A stretch of DNA of 52,205 nucleotides from Cryptosporangium minutisporangium (GCF_039536245.1 NZ_BAAAYN010000007.1:91947-144151); one strand, 5' to 3'. Positions 35,565-44,200 are shown, counted from the first letter of the stretch. Made by a program: numbers and translations. Notes: generated by a model not told the origin, from the sequence alone.

Positions 35565-35601
35565 TTTGTACTGATACAAACTTAACTTTGTGCCGACACA
35601 A
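35565..35601. promoter_or_regulatory. Two palindromic MocR operator candidates
   Basis: TTTGTA-CTGA-TACAAA (35565-35580) is a perfect palindrome with a 4-base spacer. TTGTG-CCGA-CACAA (35588-35601 region) is a second copy of the same pattern. Their centres are 22 bases apart, two helical turns, so dimers bind the same face. The second site covers the GTG start codon of the MocR gene. Sequence is AT-rich against its surroundings. Confidence 0.75.
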
Positions 35602-36906
35602 TATCGGATCATCGGCCGCGGAGCCGAGGAGATATCCGCAGCCGTCGAGCGGGGTATCCGCGACGGTGGCCTCGCGCCGGGTGCCGCGCTGCCGCCGGTG
35701 CGCCGGCTCGCCACCGATCTCGGGGTGGCCGCCACTACGGTGGCCGCCGCCTACGCCGACCTGCGCCGGCGCGGTCTGGTCGAGACCGCCGGCCGACGCG
35801 GAACCCGGGTCCGGTCCCGTCCGGCGACCGCTCCGCGATCGGTCCACCTCCCGGTCCCGCCCGGTGCGCGCGACCTCTCCCACGGCGAGCCCGACCGCGA
35901 ACTGCTCCCGCCGTTGGCAGCGGTGCTGGCCCGTATCGACCCCGGTCCGTTCGGTTATGCCGACGATCCGGTGCTGCCGTCCGTGCGGACGCTCGCCACC
36001 GACCGGCTGGTCGCCGACGGTGTCCCGGCCGACGCGCTCACGCTCTGCCATGGCGCACTCGACGCGATCGAACGGTGCCTGCTCACCCGAGTCCGTCCGG
36101 GGGACCGCGTGGCGGTGGAGGATCCGGCCTGGGGCAACGTGCTCGACCTGCTCGCCGCCCTAGGCGCCGAACCAGTCGGTATGGCGGTCGACGACGACGG
36201 ACCGCTGCCGGACGCCGTCGCCGCAGCCCTGCGCCGGGGCGTCAGCGCGATGGTCGTAACCAGCCGCGCCCACAACCCCACCGGCGCGTCGATCAGCCCG
36301 GGCCGCGCGGCGGCACTGCGCGCGCTGCTCGACGGGCGCGATCTGCTGCTGATCGAGGACGACCACGCCGCCGAGCTGGCCGGCGTCCCCCTGGCCTCGC
36401 TGGCCGGCGCCACGTCCCTGTGGGCGGCGGTCCGGTCGGTGAGCAAGCCGTACGGGCCCGACCTGCGCTGTGCGCTGCTCGCCGGCGACCCGGCGACGGT
36501 GGCGCGCGTCGACGGCCGCCGCAGGCTGGGGCCGGGCTGGGTCAGCCGACTGACCCAGCAGATCCTGGCTGAGCTCTGGCAAGACCCGGCCGTGGACGCG
36601 TTGATCGCGCACGCCGCAGCCACTTACGACGCCCGGCGGGGCGCGCTGCTGGCCGCGTTGCAGGCCGCCGGAGTGCCCGCCACCGGCCGGACGGGTCTCA
36701 ACGTCTGGATCCCGGTCGCCGACGAGACCGCGGCGGTGGCCGCGTTGCGGGACGCGGGCATCGTCGTCGCACCCGGGGCGCGGTACCGGGTGCACACCGG
36801 GGCGGGACTCCGGATCACCGCGAGCACGCTCCCGGTCTCCGACGCGCCCGCGGTGGCGGCCGCGGTGGCCGCCGCAGTAGCCACCCACCTGATGCCTCAC
36901 GCCTGA
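35590..36906 (+). CDS. MocR-type GntR/aminotransferase-like regulator
   Basis: A 438-residue MocR regulator. A GntR winged helix (1-75; GGLAPGAALPPVRRLATDLG then VAATTVAAAYADLRRRGLVE) is joined to a fold-type I aminotransferase-like domain that binds pyridoxal phosphate. Lys286 in VRSVSKPYGPDLR is the expected Schiff-base lysine, and HNPTGAS and LLIEDDHAAEL complete the PLP pocket. MocR proteins often sense PLP and control divergent genes. Here the divergent gene has a pyridoxamine-oxidase-like domain, which fits a PLP-related signal. The GTG at 35590 lies inside the second operator palindrome and has no ribosome site, so the mRNA is probably leaderless. Confidence 0.92.
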   Translation: MPTQYRIIGRGAEEISAAVERGIRDGGLAPGAALPPVRRLATDLGVAATTVAAAYADLRRRGLVETAGRRGTRVRSRPATAPRSVHLPVPPGARDLSHGEPDRELLPPLAAVLARIDPGPFGYADDPVLPSVRTLATDRLVADGVPADALTLCHGALDAIERCLLTRVRPGDRVAVEDPAWGNVLDLLAALGAEPVGMAVDDDGPLPDAVAAALRRGVSAMVVTSRAHNPTGASISPGRAAALRALLDGRDLLLIEDDHAAELAGVPLASLAGATSLWAAVRSVSKPYGPDLRCALLAGDPATVARVDGRRRLGPGWVSRLTQQILAELWQDPAVDALIAHAAATYDARRGALLAALQAAGVPATGRTGLNVWIPVADETAAVAALRDAGIVVAPGARYRVHTGAGLRITASTLPVSDAPAVAAAVAAAVATHLMPHA

Positions 36907-36949
36907 CCGCTCGTCGGTTGGCGCGGCCCTCACGCCCGAGCTACCAGAC

Positions 36950-36987
36950 GCCTGGCCGTTCGGTGCCTGGCCGTTCGGTGCCTGGCC
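36950..36987. repeat. Short tandem repeat, 15-bp unit
   Basis: GCCTGGCCGTTCGGT occurs twice in tandem with a third partial copy (GCCTGGCC). It lies just after the MocR stop. Confidence 0.8.
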
Positions 36988-37000
36988 CACTCACGTCCCG

Positions 37001-37113
37001 CGCGTTGGGCGATTTTCGGGAAGTGCACCTCTCGCAGCGCCGCGTTGGGCGGACTTTCGGGAAGCGCACCTTTGGCGGTGCGCTCTGAGGGGTGGTCTTC
37101 CCGAAAAACCACC
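37001..37113. repeat. Direct and inverted repeat cluster upstream of DUF3046-recA
   Basis: Two imperfect direct copies of about 32 bases (37001-37032 and 37041-37073) share CGCGTTGGGCG, TTTCGGGAAG and GCACCT. The 11-base core TTTTCGGGAAG (37013-37023) also occurs exactly inverted at 37097-37107, inside the loop of a 6-bp stem (GGTGGT/ACCACC, 37091-37113). It fills the 288-base gene-free gap between the MocR and DUF3046 genes. Function unknown. Confidence 0.7.
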
Positions 37114-37181
37114 GGACGCTGGCGGTGGCGGTGGCGTGGCAGGGGGCTGTGGAGAAGCGGTCGGTGCGCTGCGTGGGCAGG

Positions 37182-37187
37182 TAGCCT
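37182..37187 (+). promoter_or_regulatory. Candidate -10 box for leaderless DUF3046 mRNA
   Basis: TAGCCT ends 7 bases before the GTG at 37195, with only a weak purine stretch as a ribosome site. Spacing suggests a leaderless transcript. Confidence 0.4.
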
Positions 37188-37194
37188 GGCCGCC

Positions 37195-37389
37195 GTGCGG
37201 CTCACCGAATTCTGGCAGCGAATGGACACCACCTTCGGGGCCACCTACTCACGTTCGATCGCGACCGACCAGGTCCTCGCCACGCTCGGCGGCCGGACCG
37301 TCGACCAGGCGTTGTCCCAAGGGGAAGACGCCAAGGCCGTGTGGCGCGCGGTCTGCGCCGCGTTCGAGCTCCCGGCATCCCACCGCTGA
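37195..37389 (+). CDS. DUF3046 small protein
   Basis: A 64-residue protein of the DUF3046 family, found next to recA throughout actinobacteria (Rv2738c in M. tuberculosis). The sequence MRLTEFWQRMDTTFGATYSR, then TLGGRTVDQALSQGEDAKAVWRAVC, is characteristic. It is all-helical, without signal peptide or membrane helix. Function unknown, but constant linkage to recA suggests a role near DNA repair. The GTG at 37195 is chosen from the conserved N-terminus; upstream frame is not conserved. Confidence 0.9.
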   Translation: MRLTEFWQRMDTTFGATYSRSIATDQVLATLGGRTVDQALSQGEDAKAVWRAVCAAFELPASHR

Positions 37390-37437
37390 GCTGCCTCGCA
37401 ACGCGGGTATGACACGCCCGAGAGCGATGTTGCGCGA

Positions 37438-37453
37438 TCGAACATAAGTTCGG
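37438..37453. promoter_or_regulatory. LexA binding site (SOS box) upstream of recA
   Basis: TCGAACATAAGTTCGG matches the actinobacterial SOS box TCGAAC-N4-GTTCGA with a single mismatch at the last base. It lies about 115 bases before the RecA-NDp promoter and 152 before the recA ATG, and marks recA as a LexA target. Confidence 0.9.
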
Positions 37454-37537
37454 TTAGCATGGCGACACGCGCATCGTGGTCGTCACCGGAGCCCCTGGGT
37501 CCAGAGAGTGTCCACAGATCCGAGCCGGATCTCAAAA

Positions 37538-37560
37538 CTGTCGTACCCAGCCTCTAGCGT
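37538..37560 (+). promoter_or_regulatory. RecA-NDp (PafBC-type) promoter of recA
   Basis: CTGTCGTAC, 8 bases, then TAGCGT matches the mycobacterial RecA-NDp pattern (TTGTCRGTG-N8-TAGNNT) that PafBC activates independently of LexA. Transcription would start near 37567, about 38 bases before the recA ATG at 37605. Confidence 0.75.
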
Positions 37561-37604
37561 CAGCCGCGATGAAAACTTCCCGACGACTTCCCAAGGCGGC
37601 AGCC

Positions 37605-38651
<1,047 letters not shown>

Positions 38652-38716
38652 GCAGGGATCCCGCCGACGACTCGCAGGCTGAGCGCAGAGCGGCAGCCCG
38701 GTTCCCGGACGGCCCT

Positions 38717-38755
38717 CCCCGGGTCGGTATCGATGACGATCGGAACGACCCGGGG
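38717..38755 (+). promoter_or_regulatory. Hairpin directly abutting the recX start
   Basis: CCCCGGGTCG (38717-38726) and CGACCCGGGG (38746-38755) form a perfect 10-bp stem with a 19-base loop. Its last base is the one before the recX GTG at 38756, so in recA-recX mRNA the ribosome site of recX would be hidden. It may be a partial terminator for recA or a translational attenuator for recX. Confidence 0.65.
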
Positions 38756-39757
38756 GTGACGCCGGAGAGCCAGGGGTGGTCGGCGACCGACCGGGCAGCG
38801 GTAGCGCGTGCCGCGCTGGCCGAGGCCGAGCGGCTCGTCCGGTCCCGCGCCGCGCCCAATCCGCCGGCGGCCTCCGCCCACGGACGGCAGCCCGGTGCGA
38901 GCCGCGGTGACGCCGACGGGCCGCGACCCGGCGCAGGTCACGGTGGCGCCGACGGCCGGCGTCCCGGTGCGGGCCCCGGTGGTACTCGGGGCGCTTGGGC
39001 CGCTGCGGATGACAGGGGCGCCGACGGTGCCCGGTTCCGCGCGGCGGGGGACGCGCCACTGACCGACGACGTCGAGGACGGGGTCGGTGGAGGCCGTGCT
39101 CGACGGGGTCGGGGGCGCCGTGGCGGCCCCGGCAGGGCGGGGCGTGGACGCAACGCGCGAAGCGGCACCGACGAGCCGCCGACGTGGGCCGACGGTGACG
39201 ACACCGCCCCGGACGAGTCGCGGGCCCGAAGGGGGTCGGACGCCGACCCCGAGCAGATGGCTCGCGCGATCTGTCTCCGACTGCTCACCGGGCAACCTCG
39301 TACCCGCGCCGAGCTCGCCGCTGCCCTGGCGAAGCGGAACGTTCCCGTCGAGGCGGCGGAGGCGGTGCTCGACCGGTTCAGCGAGGTCGGCCTCATCGAC
39401 GATGCGGCGTTCGCCCGCGCGTGGGTGGAGACGCGGCAGCGCGGCCGGGGCTTGGGGCGCAGTGCGCTCGCCGGTGAGCTACGCCGCAAGGGCATCGATC
39501 GGGACGTCGCCCAGGAGGCGCTGGAGCAGATCGACGCGGACGACGATCTCGAGGCGGCACGTCGCCTGGTCGAGCGGAAGCTGGCGGCTACTCGGGGATT
39601 GGCGCCCGACAAGCGGGCGCGCCGTCTCGTCGGGATGCTCGCTCGCCGGGGGCACCCAGCCGGGCTCGCCTACCGGGTCGTGCGGGAGGCGCTGGCGGCG
39701 GAGGGCACCGACCCCGATATCGCGGGGGTGCCCGATCCGACGCTCACCGACGAGTGA
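38756..39757 (+). CDS. recX: Regulatory protein RecX with long N-terminal extension
   Basis: RecX binds the RecA filament and limits its activity. The 333-residue protein is about twice the usual 150-190. The RecX three-helix modules occupy the last ~165 residues (ICLRLLTGQPRTRAELAAAL, VGLIDDAAFARAWVETRQRG, RKLAATRGLAPDKRARRLVG). Residues 1-165 are low-complexity Gly/Arg/Asp/Pro, with three tandem 12-residue units near 42-77. The GTG at 38756 directly follows a hairpin; the true start could be later, since the extension is not conserved-looking. recA-recX is a standard order. Confidence 0.88.
   Translation: MTPESQGWSATDRAAVARAALAEAERLVRSRAAPNPPAASAHGRQPGASRGDADGPRPGAGHGGADGRRPGAGPGGTRGAWAAADDRGADGARFRAAGDAPLTDDVEDGVGGGRARRGRGRRGGPGRAGRGRNARSGTDEPPTWADGDDTAPDESRARRGSDADPEQMARAICLRLLTGQPRTRAELAAALAKRNVPVEAAEAVLDRFSEVGLIDDAAFARAWVETRQRGRGLGRSALAGELRRKGIDRDVAQEALEQIDADDDLEAARRLVERKLAATRGLAPDKRARRLVGMLARRGHPAGLAYRVVREALAAEGTDPDIAGVPDPTLTDE
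38879..38986. repeat. Three 36-bp tandem repeats in recX
   Basis: Three imperfect in-frame copies encode 12-residue units of the type DGRRPGAGPGGT. They make most of the disordered N-terminal part of RecX basic and glycine-rich. Confidence 0.75.
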
Positions 39758-40163
39758 CTCGGTTCTCGGTCGCCAACGCTCACGGTGAGTAGCCGTGCCT
39801 TGACCTCTGGTTGAGCGTGAGGCGGGTGTGGGGCTAGTGGACGTTCCTTGACCGGCCGGTAACCTGCACATAGCCTCACGGGTACTGAGATCGAGCCTGT
39901 GTACGTGACATCTGCTGATACGCACCTGCGATACCCATAACTTCACGAAGTGTGCCTTTAGGCCGACTTGCCGACTGCGTCGAGTGCTCCTTTGCGGGCT
40001 TGGCCTGTCGGCTCTTTGATGATGGCGCTCTTCGTTCGTTCCGGGATGTGCCGATGCGTGTCCCGTCGCGTCTCCGGGCTCGTGTCGCGTGCCCCGGCGC
40101 GAGCGCCGCCCGGCTTCCGGACGGGCTCTTCTCGGCGGCCGCGAGCCGGGACGAGGAGGGGCC
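39758..40163. other. Intergenic region recX-rny, promoter only
   Basis: About 400 bases with lower GC than the neighbours and no supported gene. It contains a palindrome CTTCACGAAG near 39942-39951 and a good promoter (separate entry). The long leader, about 280 bases from that promoter to rny, could hold regulatory RNA structure; no known riboswitch is recognised. Confidence 0.5.
39848..39876 (+). promoter_or_regulatory. Housekeeping-type promoter upstream of rny
   Basis: TTGACC, 17 bases, then TAGCCT: close to the actinobacterial primary-sigma consensus (TTGACN-N17-TANNNT). It would start a transcript around 39883 with a ~280-base leader before rny. Confidence 0.55.
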
Positions 40164-42395
40164 ATGGGCATGTCGGGAGCCGCGCTGGTCGGGCTCGCCG
40201 TGGTCATTCTGCTGGTAGCACTCCTGATCGCCGTCGTGACGGCGCTCGTGGTGCTCCGAGTGCTCGCGCCTCGGATGCGCGGCGCGGCCGACTCAGAGGG
40301 CCGACTCACTCCGAGCGACGACGGCGCCCATGCCACCCTGCCGGCCCCGCCGTCAGAGCCGGTGAGCCCGGCAGAGTCAGCCCCGCCGTCAGAGTCGACC
40401 AGTCCTGCTGAGCCGGCCACCCCGGCCGCACCCGCCGAGTCGGCCGCACCCGCAGCCACAGGCTCGGCCACACCCACAGGCTCGGCCACACCCACAGGCT
40501 CGGTCACGCGCACACCCACACCCCCGGCCTCGGCGCCACCCGCAGCCCCGGCCACGGCAGCCGAGTCGGGCACAGCCAACTTGGCCCCAGCGGCCGAGCG
40601 GGCCACCGCGGCCACGCTGGCTACGCCGACCACCGCTGCCGCCCCGGCAGCAGCCCTGACCCCGCCGGCCGCATCCGTGGACGCCGATCCGGACGGATCG
40701 GCCGCGCAGCGGACAGCGGCGCGAAGCGGAACCGCCGCCCGGGCGGCGGGGGACACCGGGGACGGCGCCGAGTCGCGAGGCGCCGACGGCCTGGCGTCCG
40801 GATCTACCGTGGTGACCGATGGACGACCGCCTGCGGACGCCACCGCGGCGACCGCGCAGGTGCACGTGGTCGCACCGCGCCAGGCGCCGGACGCCGACGA
40901 CACCGATCCGCATGCGCTCGCCGTGGTCCGCGGGCAGGTCCGGCGGGTAGTGGAGGCCGCGCAGACCGAGGCGGCCGAGATCCTCGATCGAGCGCGCCGC
41001 CGCGCCGAGCGCGAAGCCGAGGAACTGCTCGTGGACGCGCGGCGCAACGCGGAGCGTGAAGCGGCAGGGCTGCGCGCGGACGCCGCCGCCCGCCGCGACG
41101 AGGCACAGCGACGCGAGTTGCGGGTCGCCGAGCGGGAGGAACGGGCCGGCCAGACCGAAGGGCGCCTGGCCGAGCGGGAGGCAGAACTCGCCGCGCTGGC
41201 CGAGGAGCTCGCCGCCCAGAAGGCCGCCGTCGCCGCCGCAGCCGACGAGCGGCGTGCCGAACTCGAGCGGATCGCGGGGCTCTCGGCCGACGCCGCCAAG
41301 GCGGAGTTGGTGAAGGAGGTCGAGACGCAGGCGAAACGCGAGGCCGCGATCTTGGTCCGCGACATCGAGGCCGAGGCGCGCGCGAAGGGCGAAGAGCGTG
41401 CCCGGCGGATCGTCGTCGACTCGATCCAACGCGTCGCCAGCGAACAGACCGCCGAGAGCGTCGTCAGTGTCCTGCACCTGCCCGGCGACGAGATGAAGGG
41501 TCGCATCATCGGCCGCGAAGGGCGGAACATCCGGACCTTCGAGTCGGTCACCGGCGTCAACCTCATCATCGACGACACCCCGGAAGCGGTGCTGCTCTCC
41601 TGTTTCGATCCGGTCCGGCGCGAGGTCGGGCGCCTGACGCTGGAGAAGCTCGTGCTCGACGGGCGAATCCATCCGCAGCGGATCGAAGAGGTGTACGAGC
41701 GGGCCCGTGACCAGGTCGAGCAGCTCTGCGTCCGGGCGGGCGAGGACGCGTTGGTGCAGGTCGGAATCGCGGACATGCACCCGGAACTGATCGCGACGCT
41801 CGGCCGCCTGAGGTACCGGACCTCGTACGGGCAGAACGTGCTCAAGCACCTGATCGAGACCGCGCACATCGCCAGCCACATGGCGGCCGAACTGCGGTTG
41901 GACGTGGAGTTGGTGAAGCGCTCGGCGTTCTTGCACGACATCGGGAAGGCGCTCACCCACGAGGTGGAGGGCAGCCATGCGCTGATCGGTGCCGATCTGG
42001 CCCGCCGGTACGGCGAGCGGGAGGAGGTCGTGCACGCGATCGAGGCCCACCATGACGAGGTGCCGCCACGGACGCTGGAGGCGGTGCTGACCCAGGCGTC
42101 GGACGCGTGCTCGGGAGGGCGTCCGGGAGCCCGGCGGGAGAGCCTGGAGACGTACGTCCAGCGGCTGGAGCGCATCGAGCAGATCGCCGGCGGCATGCCC
42201 GGCGTCGAGAAGGTGTTCGCGATGCAGGCCGGGCGTGAGGTGCGGGTGATGGTGGCGCCGGATCAGGTGGACGACCTGGCCGCGCAGATGCTCGCCCGCG
42301 ACGTCGCGAAGCAGATCGAGGACGAGCTCACCTACCCCGGCCAGATCCGCGTCACCGTCGTCCGCGAGAGCCGCGCCACCGGCCTGGCCCGCTGA
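40164..42395 (+). CDS. rny: Ribonuclease Y with large disordered insertion
   Basis: RNase Y is a membrane-anchored endonuclease that starts mRNA decay. The 743-residue protein has one N-terminal transmembrane helix (about 8-33), a Pro/Ala/Ser/Thr-rich region (about 45-245), a long coiled coil rich in Arg/Glu/Ala (about 265-430), a KH domain (MKGRIIGREGRNIRTFESVT, near 442) and an HD domain with FLHDIGKALTHEVEG (near 588) and HHDE. Normal RNase Y is about 520 residues; the extra ~200 are the disordered block. The ATG at 40164 follows a strong GAGGAGGG. RNase J is also encoded here (6076-7836). A hairpin terminator follows. Confidence 0.93.
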   Translation: MGMSGAALVGLAVVILLVALLIAVVTALVVLRVLAPRMRGAADSEGRLTPSDDGAHATLPAPPSEPVSPAESAPPSESTSPAEPATPAAPAESAAPAATGSATPTGSATPTGSVTRTPTPPASAPPAAPATAAESGTANLAPAAERATAATLATPTTAAAPAAALTPPAASVDADPDGSAAQRTAARSGTAARAAGDTGDGAESRGADGLASGSTVVTDGRPPADATAATAQVHVVAPRQAPDADDTDPHALAVVRGQVRRVVEAAQTEAAEILDRARRRAEREAEELLVDARRNAEREAAGLRADAAARRDEAQRRELRVAEREERAGQTEGRLAEREAELAALAEELAAQKAAVAAAADERRAELERIAGLSADAAKAELVKEVETQAKREAAILVRDIEAEARAKGEERARRIVVDSIQRVASEQTAESVVSVLHLPGDEMKGRIIGREGRNIRTFESVTGVNLIIDDTPEAVLLSCFDPVRREVGRLTLEKLVLDGRIHPQRIEEVYERARDQVEQLCVRAGEDALVQVGIADMHPELIATLGRLRYRTSYGQNVLKHLIETAHIASHMAAELRLDVELVKRSAFLHDIGKALTHEVEGSHALIGADLARRYGEREEVVHAIEAHHDEVPPRTLEAVLTQASDACSGGRPGARRESLETYVQRLERIEQIAGGMPGVEKVFAMQAGREVRVMVAPDQVDDLAAQMLARDVAKQIEDELTYPGQIRVTVVRESRATGLAR
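40461..40514. repeat. Three 18-bp tandem repeats in rny
   Basis: GGCTCGGCCACACCCACA occurs twice exactly and a third time with three changes, encoding GSATPT units in the disordered part of RNase Y. Confidence 0.8.
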
Positions 42396-42460
42396 GCGCG
42401 ACAACCATGTCGGCGCGCCCCCGGAAACGGCGACAACCACGCCCGCCGTGCGGCTTCACA

Positions 42461-42498
42461 CGAACCGGGCCCCACGCCATCGCGTGGAGCCCGGTTCG
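42461..42498. terminator. Bidirectional hairpin terminator, rny / gluD
   Basis: CGAACCGGGC (42461-42470) pairs with GCCCGGTTCG (42489-42498); an inner CCACG/CGTGG stem extends it after one mismatch. It lies between convergent rny and gluD. Confidence 0.75.
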
Positions 42499-42546
42499 CC
42501 AAGTCTCGGATCCGCCCCGGCGCGCGCTGCCGGGCCCGGCGAGGCG

Positions 42547-43479
42547 TTAAATCGTCGCGGCTCCGCCACCCATTTGCTGCCCGACGTCACCGTGCATCGT
42601 CGGGGCCGCGGAGTGGCTGCCCTTCCGGGCGAGACGCCGCTCGACCCAGGTCGCGAACCAGGACAGCAGCAGGCACGTCGCCACGTAGATCACGCCACCG
42701 ACCAGCACCAGCGGAATCAGCGGGTACTCGAAGTCCGGAGCGGTCGCCAGCTGCTTGAGCTGCTTGAGCAACTCGTCGTAGGTGACGAGGAACCCGAGCG
42801 CGGTGTCCTTGAGCAGCACGACGAGCTGGCTGATGATCGCCGGCAGCATCGCCCGCACCGCCTGCGGAACCAGCACCGACATCATCACCTGGGACTTGCG
42901 CAACCCCAGCGCGTACGCCGCCTCCGACTGCCCGCGCGGCACCGACGCGATGCCGGCCCGGAACAGCTCCGCGAACACCGAGCCGTTGTAGAGCGTCAGC
43001 CCCAGGACGACGGCCCAGAGCGGACTGACCCGGAAGCCCAGCGTCGGCGCGCCGTAGTAGAAGAGGAACATCAGCAGCAGCAGCGGCACCGCACGGAAGA
43101 GTTCGACGAACGCGAACGCGGGCGTGCGCAGCCACGCGCGGTCCGACACCCGCGCCGCGGCCAGGGCGATGCCCAGCGCCAGCGCCAGCACCGCCGCGAT
43201 CCCCGCCGCCTTCAGCGTGTTGAGGTACCCCTCGAGGATCGTGATCTGCGGCTGCTTGTACGCGAAGATCTCCCACTTCGTGCCGGAGAACTGCCCGGTC
43301 TCCCAGAAGCGGTAGATCACGTAGCCCAGGGCCGCCAGGATCGCGACCGTGCCGATGACCCCGATCAGCGCGTTGCGTCGCCGGGCACGCGGCCCGGGAA
43401 CGTCGAACAGCACGGAGGTGGTCGGAGTGCTGGGCTTGCGTCGGGCCTTGGGTGGCCGCGGCGCCTCAGTGACGGTCAT
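42547..43479 (-). CDS. gluD: Glutamate ABC transporter permease GluD
   Basis: A 310-residue permease of the polar amino-acid (HisMQ) type. A basic cytoplasmic N-terminus leads into five or six membrane helices, with the EAA loop about residues 195-215 (SEAAYALGLRKSQVMMSVLV, then PQAVRAMLP). Longer N-terminal region than GluC, as in C. glutamicum GluD. The ATG at 43479 overlaps the gluC stop by 4 bases. Last gene of the four-gene operon, followed by the hairpin at 42461-42498. Glutamate specificity is inferred from gene order and similarity to GluABCD. Confidence 0.9.
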   Translation of the reverse strand: MTVTEAPRPPKARRKPSTPTTSVLFDVPGPRARRRNALIGVIGTVAILAALGYVIYRFWETGQFSGTKWEIFAYKQPQITILEGYLNTLKAAGIAAVLALALGIALAAARVSDRAWLRTPAFAFVELFRAVPLLLLMFLFYYGAPTLGFRVSPLWAVVLGLTLYNGSVFAELFRAGIASVPRGQSEAAYALGLRKSQVMMSVLVPQAVRAMLPAIISQLVVLLKDTALGFLVTYDELLKQLKQLATAPDFEYPLIPLVLVGGVIYVATCLLLSWFATWVERRLARKGSHSAAPTMHGDVGQQMGGGAATI

Positions 43480-44132
43480 CGGGCCACGCTCCAACGACGC
43501 TCGAGGTTGCGCTGTGCGGCCGAGAGCGGCAGCACCAGGATCAGGAAGCCGATCACGACCCAGATCAGGCCGGCGAGCGCCGGGTAGCCCAGCTCCGAGA
43601 GGTTGGCCCGGATCGAGCCCGCCTCGGCGACGCTGAAGCCGGCCGCGATCGTGGTGTTCTTCAGCAGAGCGATGAGGATGCTGGCCAGCGGCGGAACCAC
43701 CGCGCGGAACGCCTGCGGCAGGATCACGAAGCGCAGCGTCTGGAAGAACGTCAGCCCGACCGCTCGCGCCGCCTCGGCCTGGCCCGCGGGGACGGTATTG
43801 ATGCCCGACCGCACCGCCTCGCAGACGAACGCCGCGGTGTACGACGAGAGCGCGATGATCGCGAACGTGGTGAACGAGAAGTTGATCTCGAGGTAGGGGA
43901 ACCCGAACGCGACGAAGAAGAACACCAGCGTCAGCGGGGTGTTCCGCAACAGGTTCACGTACCCGGCCCCGAACCACCGTAGGGCGGGTACCGGCGCGAC
44001 CCGGAACGCGCCGAGCAGCGTACCGACGATCAGCGCGAACAAACCGGACACGACGAACAGCAGGATCGTATTGACGAACGCTTCGAGGAACAGATCCCAG
44101 TTGTCGGTCAGCGTGGGCAGGAAGTCACTCAT
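43476..44132 (-). CDS. gluC: Glutamate ABC transporter permease GluC
   Basis: A 218-residue inner-membrane permease with about five helices and the EAA loop AGQAEAARAVGLTFFQTLRF. Such permeases pair with a second one (GluD) and the GluA ATPase. The ATG at 44132 is the first good start. Between it and the upstream gluB stop lies a 15-bp hairpin, and gluD follows with a 4-base overlap. Confidence 0.9.
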   Translation of the reverse strand: MSDFLPTLTDNWDLFLEAFVNTILLFVVSGLFALIVGTLLGAFRVAPVPALRWFGAGYVNLLRNTPLTLVFFFVAFGFPYLEINFSFTTFAIIALSSYTAAFVCEAVRSGINTVPAGQAEAARAVGLTFFQTLRFVILPQAFRAVVPPLASILIALLKNTTIAAGFSVAEAGSIRANLSELGYPALAGLIWVVIGFLILVLPLSAAQRNLERRWSVAR

Positions 44133-44166
44133 CGGGCTCCCGGAGGCCAGCAGGGGACGAACGTTC

Positions 44167-44200
44167 GGTGGGGCCGTCCGACGACTCGGACGGCCCCACC
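44167..44200 (-). promoter_or_regulatory. Intra-operon 15-bp hairpin between gluB and gluC
   Basis: GGTGGGGCCGTCCGA (44167-44181) and its perfect complement (44186-44200) with a 4-base loop CGAC. It lies 11 bases after the gluB stop and 35 bases before gluC. It probably stabilises the upstream mRNA or stops part of the transcripts, giving more binding protein than permease. Confidence 0.8.

Noticed and set aside
40461-40514. Possible CRISPR-like array
   Set aside because: The units are directly adjacent without spacers and in frame with rny; they are coding tandem repeats.
39479-42196. 905-codon open frame on the minus strand opposite recX and rny
   Set aside because: Serine/arginine-rich translation without any family motif; an artefact of GC-rich third positions.
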